From positions 554,565 through 618,564 of the forward strand of contig NZ_BSFK01000016.1 in NCBI RefSeq assembly GCF_027922305.1: a DNA stretch of 64,000 nucleotides. Direction: 5' to 3'. Source of the DNA: Methylopila jiangsuensis (GTDB lineage Bacteria > Pseudomonadota > Alphaproteobacteria > Rhizobiales > Methylopilaceae). Under the pieces are notes generated by a model, which saw nothing but the letters and a program-made list of their open reading frames with translations, searched no databases and was not told the origin of the DNA. Below are positions 26,051 through 34,470 of this stretch, one piece after another; the stretch's first letter is position 1; every line of letters starts with the position of its first letter. The position numbers and the translations under genes are program-made.

Positions 26051-26602
26051 GTGATCGAACGGACGAACGACTGGAACGAGCTGATGCAGGCGGCGGGCGG
26101 CGGCGACGAAGCCGCCTATCGCCGGCTGCTGTCCGAGCTCGCCGGTTTCCTTCGGGCGGTGCTGCGGCGGCGGGCGGCGGGCCTCGGCCTTGCGGCGGCG
26201 GAGCTTGAGGACGTGCTGCAGGAGACGCTGCTGGCGATCCACCTCAAGCGCGGCACCTGGGCGCCCGACCAGCCGGTGGCGCCCTGGGTCGCCGCCATCG
26301 CCCGCAACAAGATGGTGGACGCGCTCCGGCGGCGCGGACGCCGCGTGACGGCTCCGATCGAGGATTTCGCCGACACGCTGGCGGCTCCCGAGCCGGCGGA
26401 GGAGCTGTCGTCGCGCGAGGCCGCGCGGCTGCTGGCCGTGCTCAGCGGCCGGCAGCGGCAGGTGGTGGAGGCGTTGACCGTGGAGGGCGAGGACGTGAAG
26501 GCGGTGGCGGGGCGGCTCAACATCAGCGAAGGCGCGGTGCGTGTCGCCCTGCACCGGGGGCTCGCTGCGCTGTCCGCGGCCTACCGGAGCATCAGGGAAT
26601 GA
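26051..26602 (+). CDS. sigF: ECF sigma factor, SigF (ECF16-like)
   Basis: A 183-residue sigma-70 family protein with region 2 (DEAAYRRLLSELAGFL to PWVAAIARNKMVDALRRRGRR) and region 4 (LLAVLSGRQRQVVEAL, VAGRLNISEGAVRVALHRGL). Start is GTG 26051, with promoter just upstream. It overlaps the NrsF-type anti-sigma gene by ATGA, the arrangement of the Caulobacter SigF-NrsF module that controls bufferin genes under copper or oxidative stress. Gene order plus the two matching promoters make the assignment strong. Confidence 0.92.
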   Translation: MIERTNDWNELMQAAGGGDEAAYRRLLSELAGFLRAVLRRRAAGLGLAAAELEDVLQETLLAIHLKRGTWAPDQPVAPWVAAIARNKMVDALRRRGRRVTAPIEDFADTLAAPEPAEELSSREAARLLAVLSGRQRQVVEALTVEGEDVKAVAGRLNISEGAVRVALHRGLAALSAAYRSIRE

Positions 26603-27237
26603 AGACCTCGGACCTCATCTCCGCTTTGGCGGCGGACGCCGGAACGCCGCCCGCCCGGCCGGGTCCGGCGCTGGCGGCCGGCCTCGTCTTGTCCGCGGCG
26701 GCCGCGGCGGCCGCGTTCTTCCTCTGGCTGCATCCCCGGCCCGACGTAGCGCAGGCGGCGGGCACGGCGCGCTTTCTGTTCAAGTTCGCGGAGACGCTGC
26801 TGATCGCAGGCGCGGCGGGCCTTGCGGCGGTGGCGATCGGCCGCCCCGGCGCGTCCTCCGCCGCGGCGATCCGCGCCGCCTTTGTCGCGGGCGGCGTGCT
26901 TCTGGTCGCGGTCGCGGCGGAGCTTGTCACGACCGCGCCTGGGCAATGGCTCTCCCGGCTGGTGGGCCACAACGCGCTGTTCTGTCTGGTGATGACGCCC
27001 GCGCTTTCGGCCGCGCCCCTCGCCATCCTGCTGACGGCGCTCCGGCGGATGGCGCCGGCCTCGCCCGCCCGTCTGGGCTTCGCGGCGGGGGTGCTGGCGG
27101 GGGCGATCGGCGCGACGTTCTACGCGCTGCACTGCCCGGACGACTCGCCGCTGTTCCTGGCGGTCTGGTACGTCGCCGCCATTCTGGGCGTCGGCGGCGC
27201 GGGCGCCGCGATCGGGACGCGCGTTCTGAGGTGGTGA
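26599..27237 (+). CDS. nrsF: NrsF-type membrane anti-sigma factor (DUF1109)
   Basis: A 212-residue inner-membrane protein with six predicted helices and a short cytoplasmic N-terminus (MKTSDLISALAADAGTP) that would hold the sigma factor. Two cysteines, C129 in NALFCLVMTP and C179 in ALHCPDDSP, lie in or near periplasmic loops, at the spacing reported for the two signal-sensing cysteines of NrsF. Release of SigF when these are oxidised or bind metal is the known model; here it is inferred by homology. Confidence 0.92.
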   Translation: MKTSDLISALAADAGTPPARPGPALAAGLVLSAAAAAAAFFLWLHPRPDVAQAAGTARFLFKFAETLLIAGAAGLAAVAIGRPGASSAAAIRAAFVAGGVLLVAVAAELVTTAPGQWLSRLVGHNALFCLVMTPALSAAPLAILLTALRRMAPASPARLGFAAGVLAGAIGATFYALHCPDDSPLFLAVWYVAAILGVGGAGAAIGTRVLRW

Positions 27238-27273
27238 GGAAGGCGGGCGCCGCAGCGCCCGCGCAAGTTCGGT

Positions 27274-28233
27274 TCAGGCGGCCTGGCAGCGGCCGAGCGC
27301 CCAGCGGATCAGCTTGCGCACGTCCGGGTCGGGGTCGTCCATGGCGCGCTCCAGCGCCGGGATCGCCGCCGGCGACGAGATTTCGCCGAGCGCCGCGGCC
27401 GCCTCCTTGCGCAGGTTCGGGATCTCGCTGTCGAGCAGGCCGCCGAGCCTCTCCACCGCGCTTTCGGCCTTCAGACGGCCGAGCGCGTTGGCGGCCTTGA
27501 TCCGCACCTGCCACACCTCGTCGTCCAGCGCGCCGATCAGCGCCATGGTCGCTTCCGGCAGGCGGATCTTGGCGGAGGAGACCGCGGCCTCCTCGCGCAC
27601 CTGCCAGTGCGGATCGGCGAGCCCGGCCACCAGCGTCGAGGCGCCGGGGCCGCCCGGACGCACGAACACCAGCGCCGACATGGTGGCGCGGCGGACGGAA
27701 GGGTCGGCGTCGGAGGCGGTGGCGATCAGCGCCGGCATGGCCTCCTCGGCCTTCAGCCAGCCGATGACGCCGAGACCTTCGCGCCGGACCTCCGGGGCGG
27801 GATTGCGCAGGGCCTTCAGCGCCGCGGCGAGGGCGTCGGGCAGGGTCATCTCCCGCAGCGCCCGGAGAGCGGCCGCCTGCACGAAGGGATCGGAATGCTC
27901 CGCGCGCTCGATCAGCAGCGGCCCGCAGGCCGGCTCCTTCTTGTCGGCGAGCGATTCCGCCGCGGTGAGGCGCACCGCCTCGTCCGGGTCCTCCAGCGAG
28001 GACACCAGCCCCTCCACCACGTCCGGGCCGTCATGCTCGTCGAGGGCCTTGGCGGCGGCGGCGCGCACCTGCGCGTCCGGATCGCCGAGGCCCTTCAGCA
28101 GCAGCACCTTGGCCTCGGGGCCCACCTCCTCGGCGAGCTCCATCATGGCGACCCGGCGGACGCCGGCGTCGGCGTCGGCGGCGCGCTCCTTCAGGTCCGA
28201 GAGATCGTCGTCGAAAGCGTCGAAAACGGGCAT
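27274..28233 (-). CDS. HEAT/PBS-lyase repeat protein
   Basis: A 319-residue soluble protein built of about nine 30-residue alpha-helical HEAT repeats (for example DPDAQVRAAAAKALDEHDGP, DPDEAVRLTAAESLADKKEP, DPSVRRATMSALVF, DDEVWQVRIKAANALGRL, DPDPDVRKLIRWALG). ATG 28233 has TGGAG upstream; longer frames run through the palindromic repeat at 28269. No catalytic residues are seen. HEAT proteins beside iron-sulfur or tetrapyrrole enzymes often act as scaffolds or maturation factors. It follows the AprAB-like genes on the same strand, so a scaffold for that complex is inferred. Confidence 0.87.
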   Translation of the reverse strand: MPVFDAFDDDLSDLKERAADADAGVRRVAMMELAEEVGPEAKVLLLKGLGDPDAQVRAAAAKALDEHDGPDVVEGLVSSLEDPDEAVRLTAAESLADKKEPACGPLLIERAEHSDPFVQAAALRALREMTLPDALAAALKALRNPAPEVRREGLGVIGWLKAEEAMPALIATASDADPSVRRATMSALVFVRPGGPGASTLVAGLADPHWQVREEAAVSSAKIRLPEATMALIGALDDEVWQVRIKAANALGRLKAESAVERLGGLLDSEIPNLRKEAAAALGEISSPAAIPALERAMDDPDPDVRKLIRWALGRCQAA

Positions 28234-28268
28234 GGTGCGAACTCCAAAGGTTCGGCGCAGCGCTCCGC

Positions 28269-28360
28269 CGTCATGCCCGGCCTGTGTTGGGCGTCCACGA
28301 TTTCGGCGTCGGGCGGGCGTCCGCCAAGTCGTGGACGCCCGCCTGTGGGCGGGCATGACG
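28269..28360. repeat. dispersed palindromic element
   Basis: A 92-base imperfect palindrome. The outer arms CGTCATGCCCG and CGGGCATGACG match 11 of 11, and the inner arms GGGCGTCCACGA and TCGTGGACGCCC match 12 of 12. Sequences of this type (GTCATGCCCG...GTCCACGACTT) are scattered between genes in many Hyphomicrobiales. It lies between the ferredoxin gene and the HEAT gene and may form a strong RNA hairpin there. Confidence 0.88.
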
Positions 28361-28367
28361 TGGAGGT

Positions 28368-28601
28368 TCAGCGCAGCAGATAGGGGATGTTGACCTTGAC
28401 GGCGCCGGTCGGGCAGTCCGCCTCGCAGGGCATGCAGTACCAGCACTCGTCGTACTTCATGTAAGCCTTCTTGCGGCCCTCATCGATCGCGAGGATGTCG
28501 AGCGGGCAGACGTCGACGCAGACGGTGCAGCCCTTCTCCGCGATGCACTTGGCCTCGTCCACGACGACGGCGGCGCTTTTCGCCTGGGTGATGATCGGCA
28601 T
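28368..28601 (-). CDS. AprB-like 2[4Fe-4S] ferredoxin
   Basis: A 77-residue ferredoxin with eight cysteines in two sets: C19, C25, C28, C32 (KCIAEKGCTVCVDVCP) and C53, C56, C59, C63 (CWYCMPCEADCP). The longer first spacing and the tyrosine/tryptophan-rich second motif resemble the beta subunit of adenylylsulfate reductase more than generic bacterial ferredoxins, although the long C-terminal tail of AprB is missing. It begins 12 bases after the flavoprotein gene, so the two should form a flavoprotein-ferredoxin complex. Confidence 0.9.
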   Translation of the reverse strand: MPIITQAKSAAVVVDEAKCIAEKGCTVCVDVCPLDILAIDEGRKKAYMKYDECWYCMPCEADCPTGAVKVNIPYLLR

Positions 28602-28613
28602 GGTCGTCTGTCC

Positions 28614-30359
28614 TCACTCGGCCGCGACGGGCGTCTTGACGCGGAGCTGGTGGTAGGCGGCCATCTCCTCTTCCTCGACAGGGACGACGTAGGGGTCGAT
28701 CTCGCGCTTGCGGTGCGACATGCGGCCCTGCTCGTCCTTGTAGAGCATGGTGTGGCAGTACCAGTTCTCGTTGTCGGTCTCGGGGTGGTCGACGCGCAGG
28801 TGGTAGAAGCCCCAGCGGCTCTCCGTGCGGTAGAGCGAGGCGGCCGCCGCCATGTCGGCGCAGTCGAGGATGGTCTGCATTTCGAGCGCGCGCAGCAGCT
28901 CATGCGGGTCGCGGGCGCACAGCTCGGACAGGTCGTCGCGGATCTCCGCGAAGCGGCGCTGGGCGATCTCCATCTTGGCCGTCACCTTCGGCGGCTCCAG
29001 ATAGTCGTTCACCAGGCGGCGGGTCTTGAACTCCATCTCGAACGGGGTCAGCCCGTCCCCGCGGCGGGTCGGGGCCAGCACGCGCTCCTGCTCGGCCTTG
29101 AGGAAGCCCTCGTCGTAAGCCGGCAGATCAACGCCGGCGCAGTATTCGGCGGCGTCCGCTCCGGCGATGCCGCCGTTCACGAAGGCGCCCAGCATGTAGT
29201 TGTGCGGCACGCTCGCCATGTCGCCGACGGCGTAGAGGCCGGGAATGGTGGTGCGGGCGGTCTCGTCGACCCACACGCCCGAGGCCGAATGGCCCGAGCA
29301 GAAACCGATCTCGGAGATGTGCATCTCCACGGGGCGCTTGCGGTAGTCGTTGCCGCGGCGCTCGTGGAAGCGGCCGCGGGACGGGCGCTCGTTGGTGTGC
29401 AGGATGGTCTCGATCTCGGAGATGGTCTCCTCGGCGAGGTGGTCCATCTTGAGGTAGACCGGGCCGTTGCCCGACTGCAGCTCGCGCCAGAACTCCAGCA
29501 TCATCTGGCCCGACCAGTAGTCGCACTCGATGAAGCGGTCGCCCTTGTTGTTGGCCGTGAAGCCGCCGAACGGGCCGGTGACGTAGGCGCAGGACGGGCC
29601 GTTGTAGTCCTTGATCAGCGGGTTGATCTGGTAGCACTCGAGGTTCGCGAGCTCGGCGCCGGCGTGATAGGCCATGGCGTAGCCGTCGCCGCAGTTGGCC
29701 GCGTTCTCGTAGGTGCCGAACATGTAGCCTGAGGCCGGCAGGCCGAGGCGGCCGGCCGCGCCGCAGGCGAGCACCACGGCCTTGGCGCGCACCACCAGGA
29801 ACTCGCCGGTGCGGGTGTTGACGCCGACCGCGCCGGCGATCGCGCCGTCCGGACCCTTCAGCAGCCGGGTGGCCATGTAGCGGTTGGTCACCGCCACCTG
29901 CAGGCGGCGGAGCTGGCGGTAGAGCACCTTCTTGACGTTGTGCCCTTCCGGCATCGGCAGCACGTAGGTCCCCATGTGGTGGACCTTGCGCATGTTGTAC
30001 TCGCCGGAGCCGTCCTTCTCGAACTTCACGCCGAGCTTGTCGAGATACTGGATCATGGGGAAGGAGCCGGTGGCGTAGGCCATCACCGCCTTCTGGTGGA
30101 CGATGCCGTCGTTGGCGACGGTGATCTCCTTCACATACTGCTCGGGCGTGGCGTAGCCCGGCACGACGGCGTTGTTCAGACCGTCCATGCCCATGGAGAT
30201 GGCGCCGGAGCGCTTGACGTTGGCCTTCTCCATCACGAGGACGCGGAGCTTCGGGTTCGCCTCCTTGGCCTTGATGGCGGCCATGGGGCCGCCGGTGCCG
30301 CCGCCGATGACGAGCAGGTCGGTTTCGATGATTTCGGTCTTGGGGTCGCTGCCGCTCAT
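28614..30359 (-). CDS. AprA-like FAD-dependent oxidoreductase (fumarate reductase/succinate dehydrogenase flavoprotein family)
   Basis: A 581-residue flavoprotein. The FAD dinucleotide motif is GGGTGG at 19-24, LACGAAGR and LYAVGDMAS close the FAD domain, and the capping domain lies between. The segment EKANVKRSGAISMGMDGLNN strongly recalls the AprA subunit of adenylylsulfate reductase, and VPHNYMLGAFVNG near residue 386 aligns with the AprA active-site histidine segment. No sat, qmoABC or dsr gene is present, so dissimilatory sulfate reduction is unlikely. It is co-transcribed with DUF971, AprB-like ferredoxin and probably the HEAT gene. Substrate unknown; sulfur or sulfonate chemistry is one option. 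Confidence 0.82.
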   Translation of the reverse strand: MSGSDPKTEIIETDLLVIGGGTGGPMAAIKAKEANPKLRVLVMEKANVKRSGAISMGMDGLNNAVVPGYATPEQYVKEITVANDGIVHQKAVMAYATGSFPMIQYLDKLGVKFEKDGSGEYNMRKVHHMGTYVLPMPEGHNVKKVLYRQLRRLQVAVTNRYMATRLLKGPDGAIAGAVGVNTRTGEFLVVRAKAVVLACGAAGRLGLPASGYMFGTYENAANCGDGYAMAYHAGAELANLECYQINPLIKDYNGPSCAYVTGPFGGFTANNKGDRFIECDYWSGQMMLEFWRELQSGNGPVYLKMDHLAEETISEIETILHTNERPSRGRFHERRGNDYRKRPVEMHISEIGFCSGHSASGVWVDETARTTIPGLYAVGDMASVPHNYMLGAFVNGGIAGADAAEYCAGVDLPAYDEGFLKAEQERVLAPTRRGDGLTPFEMEFKTRRLVNDYLEPPKVTAKMEIAQRRFAEIRDDLSELCARDPHELLRALEMQTILDCADMAAAASLYRTESRWGFYHLRVDHPETDNENWYCHTMLYKDEQGRMSHRKREIDPYVVPVEEEEMAAYHQLRVKTPVAAE

Positions 30360-30393
30360 GGGCCGGATCTCGCTGTCGGAGGGGAGGGCGGCG

Positions 30394-30756
30394 TCAGGCC
30401 GCGCGGGCGGGGGCGGCGGTCTCGGTCGCCAGCCGGCGCAGATAGGTCCAGGGGAAAATCCCCCGGTCGTGCCCGTCGGAGAAGGTCAGATGGACCGCGT
30501 AGCCGCCGAGCGGCTCGACGCCGGTCACCGCCACCGCCTCGAAGGCGGACGGGAAACGGTCCTCGACGCGGGCCCGCGTGCACCAGGCGCAGCGGCAGGC
30601 GAGCCGCATGGCCTCGGCGCCCACGACGCCGGAGCCGCCGTCGCGCCAGGTAAGGGCGAGTTCGCGACCGCCTTTGCGCAGCGTCGCCTCGTCCGGCGTG
30701 TCGGCCGGATCGAACGGCGGCGTCTGGGCGGCCAGAGCGGCGAGGGGATGGTCCAT
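30394..30756 (-). CDS. DUF971 family protein
   Basis: A 120-residue protein with the DUF971 (GBBH-like N-terminal) fold: ELALTWRDGGSGVVGAEAM, the cysteine cluster LACRCAWCTRAR, and GGYAVHLTFSDGHDRGIFPW-like sequence near the end. In most family members the cluster is LRxxCxCAxC, so the metal-binding cysteines are kept. Free-standing DUF971 proteins often accompany iron-sulfur assembly genes. It is the first gene of the AprAB-like operon, 34 bases upstream of the flavoprotein, and may help load its partner ferredoxin with clusters. Confidence 0.85.
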   Translation of the reverse strand: MDHPLAALAAQTPPFDPADTPDEATLRKGGRELALTWRDGGSGVVGAEAMRLACRCAWCTRARVEDRFPSAFEAVAVTGVEPLGGYAVHLTFSDGHDRGIFPWTYLRRLATETAAPARAA

Positions 30757-30816
30757 CGCGCTGTCTCCCGTGTCGTTTGGATGAATTCAAAGTCGCGGGA
30801 GACAGGTCCGGGGGAC

Positions 30817-30830
30817 AGCAATTAGTTGCT
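30817..30830. promoter_or_regulatory. dyad element upstream of the DUF971-AprAB operon
   Basis: AGCAATTAGTTGCT is a 14-base near-perfect palindrome 61 bases before the DUF971 start. Its reverse complement AGCAACTAATTGCT shares GCAACTAAT with the element in front of the ABC importer at 34523. It is a candidate binding site for the Crp/Fnr-type regulator encoded at 33680. Confidence 0.5.
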
Positions 30831-30865
30831 CACCGGGCCGCGTCGCCGCGGAGCCGGGCCCGACG

Positions 30866-30881
30866 GGGCAACTTGTTTCCT
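30866..30881. promoter_or_regulatory. second dyad element, upstream of the hybrid kinase
   Basis: GGCAACTTGTTTCC (30867-30880) is an imperfect dyad with the same GCAACT half as the elements at 30817 and 34523. It lies about 95 bases before the hybrid kinase start in the divergent control region. Weak by itself; reported because the half-site recurs. Confidence 0.35.
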
Positions 30882-30975
30882 CGCCCGGAACCGGTAAACC
30901 TGAGGGTCCGCGTGACTTTTGCGGGCGCGCGCCTAGTTCCGCACCGATCGCTCCGCCGCGGGTTCAGCCATTTCC

Positions 30976-33582
30976 ATGCCCTCATCCGACGACCACAGGT
31001 CGCGCACGCCCCTCCCGCAGACCGCGGCCGAACTGCTGGCGCGCGAGACGGCGCGGGGCGATTCGCTGCTGGGTCCGGCCGCGGACTGGCCGCCGGCGCT
31101 GCGCGCGGCGCTCGACCTTCTGATGTCGGCTGAGGCGCAGATCGTCATGTTCTGGGGGCCGGACTATGTGGCGCTCTACAACGACGCCTACGCTCCCAGC
31201 ATCGGCTCCAAGCACCCCGGCGCCTTCGGCCGGCCGGCGCGGGAGAACTGGTCGGAGCTGTGGGACGATCTCGAGCCGCTGCTGCGCTCCGTGCGCGAAA
31301 CGGGACAGACGATTTCGGCCAGGGACCGGCCGTTCCGGCTGGCGCGGTTCGGCAGGGAGGAGACGGTCTATTTCGACATCTCCTACCAGGCGCTGCACCA
31401 CGAGGACGGCGCGGTCGCCGGCGTGCTCTGCATCGTCAGCGAGACCACCGAACGGGTGCTGACCGAGCGGCGGCTCAACTTCGCCATCGAGCTCGGCGAC
31501 CGGCTGCGCATGCTGTCCGAACCCTCCCGGATCAAGGCGGCCGCCGCCGAAACGGTGGGCAAGCGGCTCAACGCCGACCGGGCGGGCTATGCGGAGTTCT
31601 CCGACGACGAGGCGACGTTCGAGGTCGTGCGCGTCTGGACGCGCGACGGGGTGCCGGCCTTCGGCGGCGCGCACGCCCTGTCGCGCTTCGGCCCGGATCT
31701 GCACGTGCGGCTGAAGTCCGGCGAGCCGCTCGTCATCGCCGATGTGGACAACGAGCCCGAGGAGGGGCGCGAGGCGTTCCGCGCCATCTCCGTGGGCGCG
31801 CTCGTCGCCGCGCCGCTGGTCAAGGCCGGGCGGCTCCGGGCGGTGTTCTTCGCGCACTCCTGCGCCCCGCGATCGTGGGAGGCGACCGAGATCGGCATGG
31901 TCGCCGAAGCCGCCGAACGCACCTGGGCCGCGGTGGAGCAGGCCCGCGCCGAACGCCGGCTGAGCGAAAGCGAGGCCCGCTACGAGGCGATCGCCAATTC
32001 GGTGGACCAGATGATCTGGTCCACCCTGCCGGACGGCTTCCACGACTACTACAACGACCGCTGGTACGAGTTCACCGGCGTGCCCTACGGGTCGACCGAC
32101 GGCGAGGCGTGGAACGGCATGTTCCATCCGGACGACCAGGAGCGCGCCTGGACGCGCTGGCGTCACAGCCTCGAGACCGGAGAGCCGTACTACATCGAGT
32201 ATCGGCTGCGGCACCGTTCCGGCGGATACCGCTGGGTGGTGGGCCGGGCGCAATGCGTGCGCGACGCCGCCGGCGCGATCACCCGCTGGTACGGCACCTG
32301 CACCGACGTCCACGACCTGAAGATGGCCGAGGCCCGGCTCCGGGAGCTGAACGAGACCCTGGAGGCGCGGGTCGCCGCCGAGGTGGCGGAGCGTCAGCAG
32401 GCGGAGGAGGCGCTGCGCCAGGCCCAGAAGATGGAGTCGCTCGGCCAGCTCACCGGCGGCGTGGCGCACGACTTCAACAACCTGCTGCAGGTGGTGGTCG
32501 GCAATCTCGACATCCTGAAGCGCAACCTGCCGCCGGAGGCGCCCCGCCTGATCCGCGCCGCCGACAACGCCATGACCGGCGCCCAGCGCGCCGCGACGCT
32601 GACCCAGCGCCTGCTGGCCTTTTCCAGGCGGCAGCCGCTGGCGCCCCAGCCGACCGACCCGAACCGGCTGGTGGCCGGCATGGTCGACATGCTGTCGCGC
32701 ACGCTCGGCGAGACGGTGGAGCTCACCACGGCGCTCTGGGCCGACGCGTGGCGGGTGGAGGTCGACCCGAACCAGCTCGAGGCGGCGCTGATCAATCTCG
32801 CGGTCAACTCCCGCGACGCCATGCCGGGCGGCGGCAAGCTCACCATCGAGACCGCCAATGTGGATCTCGACAGCCGTTACGCCGCCGAACACGCCGAGGT
32901 CCGGCCGGGCCAGTATGTGGCGCTCAGCGTGTCCGACACCGGCGCCGGCATGGACCGCGCCACGGTGGAGCGCGCCTTCGAGCCGTTCTTCACCACCAAG
33001 GAGGTGGGCAAGGGCACCGGGCTCGGGCTCTCCATGGTCTATGGCTTCGTCAAGCAGTCCGGCGGCCATGTGAAGATTTATTCGGAGGCGGGCCACGGCA
33101 CCACGGTGCGCGTCTACCTGCCGCGCTTCACGGGCGCGGACGCGCCGGGCGACGATCCGGTCCCGTCCGCGACGCCGGCGCCCGTGGGATCGAGCGCCGA
33201 AACCATCCTGGTGGTGGAGGACGACGACGACGTGCGCGCCTATTCCGCCGGCGCGCTGCGCGATCTCGGCTACCGCGTGCTGGAGGCCCGGGACGGCGCC
33301 TCGGCGCTCGCCGTTCTCGGGCGCGCCGACGAGCCGATCGCCCTGCTGTTTTCGGACGTGGTGCTGCCGGGCGGCATGAACGGCGAGCAGCTCGCCCGCG
33401 AAGCCCGGACGCTCAGGCCCCGGCTGAAGGTGCTGTTCACCACCGGCTACGCCCGCAACGCCATCGTCCATCACGGACGGCTCGACAGCGGGGTGGAGCT
33501 GATCACCAAGCCCTTCGCCTTCTCCGACCTCGCGGCGCGGGTGCGGGACATCCTGGATGCGGCGGAGCGCGGCCTGCGCTGA
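30976..33582 (+). CDS. hybrid sensor histidine kinase (PAS-GAF-PAS-HisKA-HATPase-receiver)
   Basis: An 868-residue cytosolic protein without membrane helices. Order: PAS (about 35-155, IVMFWGPDYVALYNDAY), GAF (about 165-325), PAS_3 (about 330-450, MFHPDDQERAWTRW), coiled coil, HisKA with H498 in GGVAHDFNNLLQ, ATPase (DTGAGMD, GTGLGLSMVYGFVKQSGG) and a C-terminal receiver with D794 in LLFSDVVLPGG. The VAHDFNNLLQ box puts it in the HWE-adjacent/hybrid HisKA family common in rhizobia. Ligand unknown. It stands between the AprAB-like operon and the Crp regulator; no separate DNA-binding response regulator is adjacent. Confidence 0.88.
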   Translation: MPSSDDHRSRTPLPQTAAELLARETARGDSLLGPAADWPPALRAALDLLMSAEAQIVMFWGPDYVALYNDAYAPSIGSKHPGAFGRPARENWSELWDDLEPLLRSVRETGQTISARDRPFRLARFGREETVYFDISYQALHHEDGAVAGVLCIVSETTERVLTERRLNFAIELGDRLRMLSEPSRIKAAAAETVGKRLNADRAGYAEFSDDEATFEVVRVWTRDGVPAFGGAHALSRFGPDLHVRLKSGEPLVIADVDNEPEEGREAFRAISVGALVAAPLVKAGRLRAVFFAHSCAPRSWEATEIGMVAEAAERTWAAVEQARAERRLSESEARYEAIANSVDQMIWSTLPDGFHDYYNDRWYEFTGVPYGSTDGEAWNGMFHPDDQERAWTRWRHSLETGEPYYIEYRLRHRSGGYRWVVGRAQCVRDAAGAITRWYGTCTDVHDLKMAEARLRELNETLEARVAAEVAERQQAEEALRQAQKMESLGQLTGGVAHDFNNLLQVVVGNLDILKRNLPPEAPRLIRAADNAMTGAQRAATLTQRLLAFSRRQPLAPQPTDPNRLVAGMVDMLSRTLGETVELTTALWADAWRVEVDPNQLEAALINLAVNSRDAMPGGGKLTIETANVDLDSRYAAEHAEVRPGQYVALSVSDTGAGMDRATVERAFEPFFTTKEVGKGTGLGLSMVYGFVKQSGGHVKIYSEAGHGTTVRVYLPRFTGADAPGDDPVPSATPAPVGSSAETILVVEDDDDVRAYSAGALRDLGYRVLEARDGASALAVLGRADEPIALLFSDVVLPGGMNGEQLAREARTLRPRLKVLFTTGYARNAIVHHGRLDSGVELITKPFAFSDLAARVRDILDAAERGLR

Positions 33583-33679
33583 ACGGGCATCACCGCCGCG
33601 TGACGCGCCATTCCCGTGACGAACTTTAGAATGATGCTATGCTTTGTTGCAGCGCAGCGCCCGTTGCGAGGAAGCCGGC

Positions 33680-34468
33680 ATGCAGTCATCACCCTCTTCG
33701 TCGTCCTCCGCCTGGCCGCCCCGGCTGAACGGCGGCGTTCCGGACGCGGACGCGGCGGGCGCGCTGCTGCTGGCGGACGCGGAGACCGGCGGGCGCGGCA
33801 TGCGGCCGCTGCTGGCGGACCTGACAGAGGCCGAGAAGGCCATGGTCTACGCCCGCGGAACCCGCAAGGTGCTCTATCGCGGCGCCACACTGTTCGCGCA
33901 GGAGACCGCCCATGACGGCATCTATCTGATCGAGACCGGCCGCATCCGGGTGTTCTACGCCGCCGCGTCGGGCCGCGAGATCACGCTGGCCTACTGGTAT
34001 CCGGGCAATTTCGTGGGCGGGCCGGAGGTGTTCGGCGCCGGCGTTCATGTGTGGTCGGGCATGGCGGCCAGCAACAGCTCGGTGCTGCATCTGCCCGGCC
34101 GGGCGGTGAAGGACCTCGCCCGGCAGATCCCTTCGCTCGCCATCGGCCTGATCGAGGGCGTGGCTTTCAAGGGCAAATGCTATTCGGCGCTGGCGCAGAT
34201 GCTCGGCACCCGCTCCATCACCGAGCGGCTCGCCCATCTGCTGCTGCACCTCGCCGATCTCTACGGCGTGCCGGACGAGGAGGGGGGCGTGGCCATTGCG
34301 GCCGCCTTCACCCATGCGGACCTGGCGCACATGGTGGGCGCCACCCGGCAGTGGATCACCATCAGCCTGAAACGGCTGGGGGAGCAGGGCGTGGTGCGCA
34401 GCCATCGCTCCCAGATCGTGCTGCTTCGCCCGGACGTTCTGGCGCAGATCCGCAGCGAAGGCGCTTAA
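33680..34468 (+). CDS. Crp/Fnr family transcriptional regulator
   Basis: A 262-residue regulator. ATG 33680 has GAGGAA 6 bases upstream. After a disordered N-terminus of about 40 residues comes a cyclic-nucleotide-binding beta-roll (GATLFAQETAHDGIYLIETGRIRVFYAA, REITLAYWYPGNFVGG). The Fnr iron-sulfur cysteines are missing. The helix-turn-helix FTHADLAHMVGATRQWITISLKRL has a non-standard recognition helix (TRQWITISL instead of the usual TRETVSR), suggesting a target unlike TTGAT-N4-ATCAA. It directly precedes the ABC importer operon and is the best candidate for binding the dyads there. Confidence 0.88.
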   Translation: MQSSPSSSSSAWPPRLNGGVPDADAAGALLLADAETGGRGMRPLLADLTEAEKAMVYARGTRKVLYRGATLFAQETAHDGIYLIETGRIRVFYAAASGREITLAYWYPGNFVGGPEVFGAGVHVWSGMAASNSSVLHLPGRAVKDLARQIPSLAIGLIEGVAFKGKCYSALAQMLGTRSITERLAHLLLHLADLYGVPDEEGGVAIAAAFTHADLAHMVGATRQWITISLKRLGEQGVVRSHRSQIVLLRPDVLAQIRSEGA

Positions 34469-34470
34469 CA

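Noticed and set aside
28614-30359. Classical dissimilatory adenylylsulfate reductase as an explanation of the AprAB-like pair.
   Set aside because: No sat, qmoABC, dsr or hdr-like genes nearby, and the ferredoxin lacks the AprB tail. Similarity is reported but not the pathway.
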